This document shows positions 8,800 to 14,158 of a stretch of DNA of 14,158 bases, one piece after another; position 1 is the stretch's first letter; each line of letters starts with the position of its first letter. Source of the stretch: Actinomycetes bacterium (GTDB taxonomy: Bacteria; Actinomycetota; Actinomycetes; Actinomycetales; Cellulomonadaceae). The notes under the pieces are model-generated. The model had not been told where the DNA came from, searched no databases, and saw only the letters and a program-made list of their open reading frames with translations. The stretch spans positions 1 to 14,158 of the forward strand of contig JAFAEH010000296.1 of NCBI GenBank assembly GCA_023424135.1. The letters run 5' to 3'. The translations under genes were made by a program, and so were the position numbers.

Positions 8800-9926
8800 G
8801 CCACCCCGCCGCACCCGGGGGCGACCCCCAGGACCTCGACGCCGCGCTGCGCGCGCTGCCGAAGGTCCTGCTGCACGACCACCTCGACGGTGGGCTGCGA
8901 CCGGCGACGGTCGTCGAGCTCGCGGCCGAGGTGGGGCACGAGCTGCCGACCACCGACCCGCAGGAGCTCGGCGCGTGGTTCGTCGACGCCGCCGGCTCCG
9001 GCTCGTTGCCGCGCTACCTCGAGACGTTCGCGCACACGCTCGCCGTCATGCAGACCGCCGAGGGGCTGCGCCGGGTCGCGCGCGAGGCTGCGCTCGACCT
9101 CGCCGCCGACGGCGTCGTGTACGCCGAGCAGCGCTGGGCGCCCGAGCAGCACCAGGCGCGCGGCCTGACGCTGCAGCAGGCCGTCGACGCGGTCCGTGAG
9201 GGGTTCGCGCAGGGGCAGGCCCAGGCGCGCGAGGCCGGGCACGAGATCCGCGTCGTCCAGGTGCTGTCGGCGATGCGGCAGGCCGACCGGTCGGGGGAGA
9301 TCGCGGCGCTCGCGGTCGCGAACCGGGACGCCGGGGTCGTCGGGTTCGACATCGCGGGACCCGAGCAGGGGTTCCCGCCGTCGCGGCACGCCGCGGCCTT
9401 CCGGGTGGTGCGCGACGCGAGCCTGCCCGCGACCGTGCACGCGGGCGAGGACGCCGGGCTGGACTCGATGGCCGAGGCGCTGCACGTGGCCGGTGCCGTG
9501 CGGCTGGGCCACGGCGTGCGCATCGCGGACGACGTGCACGCCGAGCCCGACGGCACGTACCGGCTGGGTGTCCTCGCGCACTGGGTGCGCGACCGGCGGG
9601 TCCCGCTCGAGGTGTGCCCGTCGTCGAACCTGCAGACCGGGGCCGCGGCCTCGGTCGCCGAGCACCCGGTGACGCTGCTGCGCCGGGCCGGGTTCGAGGT
9701 CACCGTCAACACCGACAACCGCCTGCAGTCGGGCACGTCGCTCTCGCGCGAGCTCGCCCTGCTGGTCCGCGAGGCGGGGTGGACGCTCGACGACGTCGTC
9801 GACGTGACCCTCGTCGCGGCCCGTCACGCCTTCGTCCACGAGGACGAGCGCCGTGCGCTCGTCGACCGCATCGTCCGCCCGGCGACCACGCCGGGCACCG
9901 CAACGCCCGGGAGGCACCGCGCATGA
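8796..9926 (+). CDS. add: Adenosine deaminase
   Basis: It deaminates adenosine and deoxyadenosine to inosine and deoxyinosine in the cytoplasm. The zinc site is complete: HDHLDGGLR gives His27 and His29, TVHAGEDAG gives His215 and the catalytic Glu218, LGHGVRI gives the catalytic His239, and NTDNRL gives the Asp ligand at 307. The residue after that Asp is Asn where Escherichia coli and mammalian enzymes have a second Asp; from memory the NTDN form is usual in actinobacterial Add. The length of 376 residues is normal. GTG 8796 overlaps the stop of the small acidic gene, and the stop overlaps deoC (ATGA), so three genes are coupled. Inosine made here needs a purine nucleoside phosphorylase, which is not in the window. 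Confidence 0.95.
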   Translation: MSHPAAPGGDPQDLDAALRALPKVLLHDHLDGGLRPATVVELAAEVGHELPTTDPQELGAWFVDAAGSGSLPRYLETFAHTLAVMQTAEGLRRVAREAALDLAADGVVYAEQRWAPEQHQARGLTLQQAVDAVREGFAQGQAQAREAGHEIRVVQVLSAMRQADRSGEIAALAVANRDAGVVGFDIAGPEQGFPPSRHAAAFRVVRDASLPATVHAGEDAGLDSMAEALHVAGAVRLGHGVRIADDVHAEPDGTYRLGVLAHWVRDRRVPLEVCPSSNLQTGAAASVAEHPVTLLRRAGFEVTVNTDNRLQSGTSLSRELALLVREAGWTLDDVVDVTLVAARHAFVHEDERRALVDRIVRPATTPGTATPGRHRA

Positions 9927-10642
9927 CCACCGACGACACCCCGACCGCGCACGTCCCGCTCGACGCCGTCGGGCTCGCGAGGTTCGTCGACCACACCCTG
10001 CTCAAGCCCGAGGCGACGCGCGGCGACGTCGAGGCGCTGGTCGCCGAGGGTGTGCGGCTCGGCGTCTACTCGGTGTGCGTGTCGCCGTCGTTCCTGCCGC
10101 TCGAGGTGCCCGTGGGCCTCGACGGCGCGCCCGACCTGCTCGTCGCAACGGTGTGCGGCTTCCCGTCCGGCAAGCACCACAGCGACGTCAAGGCGGCCGA
10201 GGCGGCGCGCGCGGTGCGTGACGGTGCGCACGAGGTCGACATGGTGATCGACGTGGGTGCGGCCAAGGAGGGGCGCTTCGCGGACGTGGGCCGTGACATC
10301 AAGGCCGTGCGCGACGCCGTCCCGGCGCCCACCGTGCTCAAGGTCATCATCGAGTCCGCGGCGCTCACGGACGACGAGATCGTGCACGTGTGCGAGGCCG
10401 CCGAGGCCGCAGGGGCGGACTTCGTCAAGACGTCGACGGGCTTCCACCCGGCGGGCGGTGCGAGCGTGCACGCGGTGCGGCTGATGTCGCAGACCGTGGG
10501 TGGTCGCCTGGGCGTCAAGGCGTCGGGCGGGATCCGCACGGCGGCCGACGCGCTCGCCATGGTCGAGGCCGGTGCGACGCGGCTCGGGCTGTCCGGGACC
10601 GCCGCCGTGCTCGCCGGCCTGACGGCGGACGGCGACTACTGA
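9923..10642 (+). CDS. deoC: Deoxyribose-phosphate aldolase
   Basis: This class I aldolase cleaves 2-deoxyribose-5-phosphate to acetaldehyde and glyceraldehyde-3-phosphate, the last step of deoxynucleoside sugar breakdown. The 239-residue TIM barrel has the Schiff-base lysine in FVKTSTGF (Lys169), the catalytic Asp in DMVIDVG (Asp106), the second active-site lysine in GVKASGGIR (Lys199) and the phosphate-binding GGIR turn. The early FVDHTLLKP is also diagnostic. ATG 9923 overlaps the add stop. It is the last gene of the operon; a hairpin begins 11 bases after its stop. Confidence 0.96.
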   Translation: MTTDDTPTAHVPLDAVGLARFVDHTLLKPEATRGDVEALVAEGVRLGVYSVCVSPSFLPLEVPVGLDGAPDLLVATVCGFPSGKHHSDVKAAEAARAVRDGAHEVDMVIDVGAAKEGRFADVGRDIKAVRDAVPAPTVLKVIIESAALTDDEIVHVCEAAEAAGADFVKTSTGFHPAGGASVHAVRLMSQTVGGRLGVKASGGIRTAADALAMVEAGATRLGLSGTAAVLAGLTADGDY

Positions 10643-10650
10643 CCCACCCC

Positions 10651-10682
10651 GGCGTGAGAGGGCGATCGGATCGCTCTCTCAC
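10651..10682 (+). repeat. Palindromic repeat copy 1, possible deoC terminator
   Basis: The 30 bases 10651-10680, beginning GGCGTGAGAGGGCGATC, recur exactly at 10715-10744. GTGAGAGGGCGATC (10654-10667) faces GATCGCTCTCTCAC (10669-10682), pairing at 13 of 14 positions as DNA and at all 14 with one G-U pair as RNA, around one central base; in RNA the innermost pairs would open into a small loop. It lies 11 bases after the operon's last stop, so it could end transcription, though no T-run follows. The repeat looks like a REP-type element. Confidence 0.65.
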
Positions 10683-10714
10683 ACCCCACGGTGGCTGCTG
10701 GCCCCTACCGCCCG

Positions 10715-10744
10715 GGCGTGAGAGGGCGATCGGATCGCTCTCTC
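10715..10744 (+). repeat. Palindromic repeat copy 2
   Basis: This 30-base stretch is identical to copy 1, 64 bases downstream in the same orientation. The last two bases of the right arm differ (CTCTCGC instead of CTCTCAC), so the stem is slightly shorter. The sequence between the copies is not repeated, which argues for two independent insertions or a selected pair of sites, not one tandem duplication of the whole block. Confidence 0.65.
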
Positions 10745-10757
10745 GCGCGGGTGGGGT

Positions 10758-10779
10758 GGCATGAGAGAGGCGTGAGAAT
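10758..10779 (+). repeat. Two half-copies of the palindromic repeat, 11 bases apart
   Basis: GGCATGAGAGA (10758-10768) and GGCGTGAGAAT (10769-10779) both match the left half of the repeats (GGCGTGAGAG) and are arranged head to tail with an 11-base period, about one helical turn. They lack the right arm, so they cannot fold as the full copies do. Confidence 0.45.
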
Positions 10780-10826
10780 TCGGTGCGCGGTCGGGTGAAT
10801 CCTTTCCGATCCGGACGAATCGGGCG

Positions 10827-10856
10827 TTGACTGGGACCCTGTGGACGGACGATGGT
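10827..10856 (+). promoter_or_regulatory. Candidate promoter for the CBM2 protein gene
   Basis: TTGACT (10827-10832) matches the -35 consensus at five of six positions. GATGGT (10851-10856), 18 bases on, keeps the A and final T of TANNNT. It stands about 120 bases before the ATG at 10975, which would leave a leader of roughly 110 bases. This is a pattern-based call; the -10 box is weak. Confidence 0.4.
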
Positions 10857-10974
10857 GGACGGTCGTCCGGCTCGTGGCACTCCCGTGACCCGGTGACGTC
10901 CGAGCACGACAGGAGCAGTGCACCCGGTCCGAGGACCCGACGGCGTGCGCGACCGGGGAGGAGACGCACGCGGC

Positions 10975-13407
10975 ATGGGCAACTTCAGACGCGGCACGCT
11001 GGTCGTGGCGCTCGTCGTGGCCGTCGTGCTGGGTGCCGTCCTGGCGAGCGCGCTCGGGGACAGCGACGGCGACCGCAAGCGTCTCGTGGTGCCCACGAGC
11101 TGGCGCGCGGCGTGGGACGTCGCGCACGTGCTCGAGGGGGAGGACGTGGCCCTCGCGTGGGGCGACCGTGCCGGCGAGGACCCCACGGCCGCCGCGACCG
11201 ACCTGCGCTTCGACCCCGCGGTCACGCTCGCCCAGCTCGAGGCGCTGCACGCGCTCGACGTGGGGGCGCTCGGCCTCGGCGCGCGTGACGGGGACCTCGC
11301 GACGCGCAAGCTGCTCGTGGTCGTCGACGGCTCGTGGACCGACGGCCCCGGTGCGGGCCGGGACGCGCCGGTCGACGCGGCCGGGGGCGTCGCGTCCGGC
11401 GCTGCCACCGACGAGCCGCTCACGCAGGGTGGCGTCGTCGGCGGGGTGCCGCTGCTGCGTGCCGCACCGTCGGTGCTCGCGGCACCCGGGTCCGTACCCG
11501 CGGGGCAGACCGGTCCGACGGACTCCGCCGGGGCGTCCGACGGGTCGACGTCCGCGCCCGGTGGTGAGGCACGGGACGGCATGGACGCGGACGAGCCGGT
11601 CGACCTGCCGCAGGTACCCCCGGGCACGTCCTGGGAGCTCGCGCGCGGCGTCGCGGAGACCGTGCAGCACGTGACGCAGGCCGCGAACCCCGGGCACGGG
11701 CTGACGCCGCAGGCCGCCGACACGCTGCGCACCGCGGCGTCCGCCTACCTCGCGACGCTCGCCGTTCCGGACCAGTTCGCCGACGTGTCCGAGCAGGTCG
11801 CCGCACCCCACCTCGCGTGGGGCAGCGCGCGGCACGGCGCGGCGGGCTGGCTGCTGCTCGCGCACCTCGCGTCGCGCAGCTCGCCGTCCCTCGTGGCGGA
11901 CCTGTGGAACCGCTCGCTGGACACCGAGCACGTCCTCGGCGCGTACGCGCGCCTCACGGCGTCGAACGCGCCCGCCCTGAACCGACGGATCGCGCAGTAC
12001 GCGATGCGCACCGCCGTGGCCGACGTCGCGGGGACGACGCCCGGGTCGGTGCTCGCGACGCTCGACCCGGTGCTCGTGGCGCACCGCACGACCCCGGTCG
12101 AGGCGGTCGCGGACGACCCGGGGCGCTACCTCGTCACCGGCACCTTCGCACCCGCCGCCTACGGCTACACGGTCGTGCGGCTGCTGCCCGACGGCTCCGG
12201 CAGCGACGTGCGCGTCCGCGTGCGCGGGCACGTCGAGGTGCTCGCCGACGGGTACCCCGGATGGAGCTTCGGGATGGTCGCGGTCGGCCCGGCGGGGCTG
12301 CGCTACACACCCGTGACGGAGGCGACCGACGGTGAGCTACGGCTCGCGCTGCGACCGGGCGAGACCGAGGCGTACCTCGTCGTGACGGCCACGCCGACGC
12401 AGGTGGTGTCCTCGGTCCCGGGCGACTTCCCCGCGTCGGTGCGCTACCCCTACGAGTTCCGCGTCGCGGGCGCGACGGTCGCCGACCCCGCGGCCGAAGA
12501 GATCGCCGGGGGCCACCGCCACCCGAACGGAGGCGGCTGGGTCGACGACGCGGCGCAGGTCGACCCGGCGGCGTACGTGGCGGCCGGAGCGGTGGTCCGT
12601 GGCGACGCCGTCGTCGGCCCCGGGGTACGCCTGGAGGGACGCGCGTGGGTCGAGTCCGGCGCCCGGCTCGACGGGAGCGTCGTCGTGCGGGACGTCGCGG
12701 TCGTGCGCGCCGGTGCCCAGCTGTCCGGCGACGTGGTCGTCGGGGGGGACGCGGTCGTCGCCTTCACGTGCGACGCAGGCACGTACACGTCCTACCGCGC
12801 GGACGCGCACTGCGACCCCGCGGCGGTCGACGGTGACGTGAACCTCGCCGTCGTGCCGTTCGCGCCCGGCGACCTGACCGTCAGCGACGGCCCGACGACG
12901 GCCCCGCCGGAGCCCACGGACCCCGACGACACCGCGACGCCCGGGCCGGACCCCGCCGCGCCGTCCACCCCCGCGACGACTCCGGGGTCCGGGGCGCCGT
13001 CCGCGGACCCGCCCCCGGCGCAGCAGCCACCGGTGACGACACCTCCCGCGACGGGTGCGCCCGGGGTGGCGAACCCGCCCGCGGCCGTCCCGGGCGGTGC
13101 GTGCACCGCGACCTACGAGCTGGTGAACTCCTGGCCCGGCGGGTTCCAGGCCGAGGTGCGGGTCACCGCGACGACGTCGGGCGTGCGGGGCTGGTCCGTG
13201 TCGTGGACCACACCTGCCGGCGTGGAGATGACCGACCAGACGTGGTCGGCGTCGTTCACCTACAGCGGGACGGGCGTCACCGCCGACAACCTGTCCTGGA
13301 ACGGGACCGTCGCCGAGGGCTCGACGGTCGCGTTCGGCTTCAACGCGGCCGTGACGGGCGACGCGCCGCGCAGCCTGCCGTCGCTGAGGTGCGAGCGCGC
13401 CAGCTGA
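10975..13407 (+). CDS. Secreted DUF6055/Svx-AvrXca-like protein with beta-helix repeats and C-terminal CBM2
   Basis: This 810-residue exported protein has an unknown activity. ATG 10975 follows GGGGAGGAG and starts a signal or anchor: NFRR, then a hydrophobic helix (about 8-27). Residues about 48-125 and 215-505 resemble, from memory, the DUF6055/Svx-AvrXca family: VALAWGDRAGEDP (58-70), FDPAVTLAQLEAL (79-91), LWNRS (310-314) followed by AYARLTASNAPALNRRIAQY. Where I recall a zinc motif AHExxHxxQ, this protein has ARGVAETVQ (223-231), so all three metal-site residues appear replaced. A low-complexity Gly/Ala insert fills about 125-215. About 505-625 is a hexapeptide-like beta-helix region starting HRHPNGGGW. 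A Pro/Thr-rich linker (about 640-708) leads to a CBM2 (710-806) with Cys710 and Cys806 as the disulphide pair and Trp in NSWPGGF, RGWSVSW and SWNGTV. The CBM2 call is firm; the N-terminal family call is moderate. It is not obviously related to the nucleoside genes. Confidence 0.85.
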   Translation: MGNFRRGTLVVALVVAVVLGAVLASALGDSDGDRKRLVVPTSWRAAWDVAHVLEGEDVALAWGDRAGEDPTAAATDLRFDPAVTLAQLEALHALDVGALGLGARDGDLATRKLLVVVDGSWTDGPGAGRDAPVDAAGGVASGAATDEPLTQGGVVGGVPLLRAAPSVLAAPGSVPAGQTGPTDSAGASDGSTSAPGGEARDGMDADEPVDLPQVPPGTSWELARGVAETVQHVTQAANPGHGLTPQAADTLRTAASAYLATLAVPDQFADVSEQVAAPHLAWGSARHGAAGWLLLAHLASRSSPSLVADLWNRSLDTEHVLGAYARLTASNAPALNRRIAQYAMRTAVADVAGTTPGSVLATLDPVLVAHRTTPVEAVADDPGRYLVTGTFAPAAYGYTVVRLLPDGSGSDVRVRVRGHVEVLADGYPGWSFGMVAVGPAGLRYTPVTEATDGELRLALRPGETEAYLVVTATPTQVVSSVPGDFPASVRYPYEFRVAGATVADPAAEEIAGGHRHPNGGGWVDDAAQVDPAAYVAAGAVVRGDAVVGPGVRLEGRAWVESGARLDGSVVVRDVAVVRAGAQLSGDVVVGGDAVVAFTCDAGTYTSYRADAHCDPAAVDGDVNLAVVPFAPGDLTVSDGPTTAPPEPTDPDDTATPGPDPAAPSTPATTPGSGAPSADPPPAQQPPVTTPPATGAPGVANPPAAVPGGACTATYELVNSWPGGFQAEVRVTATTSGVRGWSVSWTTPAGVEMTDQTWSASFTYSGTGVTADNLSWNGTVAEGSTVAFGFNAAVTGDAPRSLPSLRCERAS

Positions 13408-13420
13408 TCCGTCGCCGCGC

Positions 13421-14158
13421 TCAGCGCAGGCCGAGGGCCGTGCGCACGTCGTCGGCGACCTGCGCGAGGCGCTCGCGCGCGGTGCGGTGCGCGTCGTCGA
13501 GGGCCTCACGGTCGGCGTCGGGGGCCACCGGGACGACGACCTCCAGGTACGCCTTGACCTTGGGCTCGGTGCCCGACGGGCGCACGACGACGCGGGTGGC
13601 GTCCGCGGCGAGCAGGCGCACGCCGTCCGTGGGCGGCAGCCCGCCACGGTCGTCGTCGGTGCCGGCCGCGAGGTCCACCACCTCGACGACGCGCGCGTCC
13701 GCGAGCGTCTGCGGCGGGGCCTCGCGCAGTGCGGTCATGGTCGCGGCGATCCGGCCGAGGTCCGCGAACCGCGCGCTGACCTGGCTGGTCGCGTGCAGCC
13801 CGTGCGCGCGGGCGAGGTCGTCGAGCGCGTCGACGAGCGTGCGGCCCTGCGCCGCCAGCCGCGATGCGAGGTCGCACACCCGCACGGCCGCGGAGATGCC
13901 GTCCTTGTCCCGCACGTGGGCCGGGTCGACGCAGTACCCGAGCGCCTCCTCGTAGCCGAACGCGAGGTGCTCGACGCGGGAGATCCACTTGAAGCCCGTG
14001 AGCGTCGACGCGAAGCCGAGCCCGGCGTCCGCCGCGACGGCCGCGAGCAGGCGCGAGGACACGATCGAGCACGCGAGCGTGGGCGGCGGGGCGTCGCCGG
14101 TCCCCGGCACGGCGTCCGCCGCGGCCCGGGCGCGGGCGGCCGCGTCGGCGCCGAGCAG
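13421..14158 (-). CDS. Phosphohexomutase-family enzyme (phosphomannomutase / phosphoglucomutase / phosphopentomutase), 5' end missing
   Basis: This is the C-terminal part of an alpha-D-phosphohexomutase, which moves phosphate between the 1 position and the 5 or 6 position of a sugar. The frame stays open to the window edge (LLGADAAARA at the edge), so the GTG at 14110 is internal; 245 residues are visible of an expected 540-570. TLTGFKWI is the substrate loop of domain 3, GYEEALGY contains the sugar-binding EEALG motif, and RPSGTEPKVKAY is the phosphate-binding loop of domain 4. The catalytic serine and metal site lie outside the window. Next to deoA, add and deoC, with no DeoB in sight, it may act as phosphopentomutase, like the PGM2 branch; substrate is not decided by the visible part. 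Its stop is 13 bases from the stop of the convergent CBM2 gene. Confidence 0.93.
   Translation of the reverse strand: MLGADAAARARAAADAVPGTGDAPPPTLACSIVSSRLLAAVAADAGLGFASTLTGFKWISRVEHLAFGYEEALGYCVDPAHVRDKDGISAAVRVCDLASRLAAQGRTLVDALDDLARAHGLHATSQVSARFADLGRIAATMTALREAPPQTLADARVVEVVDLAAGTDDDRGGLPPTDGVRLLAADATRVVVRPSGTEPKVKAYLEVVVPVAPDADREALDDAHRTARERLAQVADDVRTALGLR

Larger units (their letters stand above)
10643..10974. other. Intergenic region with palindromic repeats and a candidate promoter
   Basis: These 332 bases hold no gene I can support. They contain two identical palindromic repeats, two further half-copies, then a less GC-rich stretch (about 10775-10830) with CCGAT (10807-10811) facing ATCGG (10819-10823), and a promoter candidate. 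GGGGAGGAG at 10955-10963 is the ribosome binding site for the next gene. An AGGAG at 10911-10915 is too close to the in-frame GTG 10918 to support that as a start. Confidence 0.6.

Noticed and set aside
9705..9719. NTDN in place of NTDD in adenosine deaminase as an active-site mutation
   Set aside because: The zinc-ligand Asp is kept and, as far as I recall, the Asn form is usual in actinobacterial Add proteins; all other catalytic residues are intact.
7014..9917. A 967-codon open frame on the minus strand opposite deoA and add
   Set aside because: It lies opposite three well-supported genes, is Arg/His/Asp-rich low-complexity sequence without any domain, and is the usual by-product of very high GC3 in the plus-strand genes. 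The same applies to the long minus-strand frames at 2435-4132 and 4434-6314.
10651..10744. CRISPR array from the 30-base repeats
   Set aside because: There are only two full copies, the repeat is almost entirely a palindrome, the third match is a half-copy with different spacing, and no cas gene is nearby.
10918..10977. Longer start (GTG 10918) for the CBM2 protein
   Set aside because: Its purine-rich site is only two bases away, it would put 19 hydrophilic residues before the signal helix, and the ATG at 10975 has a better-placed GGGGAGGAG.
14102..14110. GTG at 14110 as the true start of the mutase
   Set aside because: The frame continues open to the window edge and the visible part lacks the catalytic serine and metal-binding domains, so the gene must begin outside.

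Overview
The window looks like the chromosome of a high-GC Gram-positive actinobacterium, most likely Cellulomonas or a close relative. The reasons are very high GC with strong GC3 bias, GTG starts, four-base stop/start overlaps, and a secreted protein that ends in a family 2 cellulose-binding module. The genus is an inference. The window is mainly a nucleoside uptake and catabolism locus. It contains no mobile element, CRISPR array, tRNA or rRNA that I can support.

Layout: (1) 1-1149, the 3' part of an M20-family amidohydrolase, cut by the window edge. (2) 1150-1380, an intergenic region with overlapping inverted repeats and a weak promoter candidate. (3) 1381-10642, nine same-strand genes that read as one operon. 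They encode a BMP/PnrA-type nucleoside-binding lipoprotein, a fused double ATPase, two permeases, cytidine deaminase (cdd), thymidine/pyrimidine-nucleoside phosphorylase (deoA), an unrecognised small acidic protein, adenosine deaminase (add) and deoxyribose-phosphate aldolase (deoC). Four junctions are ATGA or GTGA overlaps. A strong GC hairpin and a 15-base palindrome lie between the binding protein and the ATPase. (4) 10643-10974, an intergenic region with two identical 30-base palindromic repeats, two further half-copies and a candidate promoter. (5) 10975-13407, a secreted or anchored 810-residue protein. It has a DUF6055/Svx-AvrXca-like region whose metal site looks degenerate, then a repeat-type beta-helix, a Pro/Thr linker and a CBM2. 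(6) 13421-14158 on the minus strand, the C-terminal part of a phosphohexomutase-family enzyme, cut by the window edge.

How the genes work together: the ABC transporter brings nucleosides in. Cdd and Add deaminate cytidine and adenosine nucleosides. DeoA splits pyrimidine (deoxy)nucleosides to (deoxy)ribose-1-phosphate, and DeoC cleaves deoxyribose-5-phosphate to acetaldehyde and glyceraldehyde-3-phosphate. Converting the 1-phosphate to the 5-phosphate needs a phosphopentomutase. No DeoB is present, so the flanking phosphohexomutase is the obvious candidate. A purine nucleoside phosphorylase is also missing and may lie just outside the window. From memory, the gene set resembles the amiA1/amiB1-deoD-pmmB-add-deoA-cdd neighbourhood of Mycobacterium tuberculosis, which would explain the flanking amidohydrolase and mutase.

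Most of the window is ordinary metabolism. The least explained items are the DUF6055-like/CBM2 protein, the repeats after deoC, the small acidic protein coupled to add, and the cis elements around the transporter genes.
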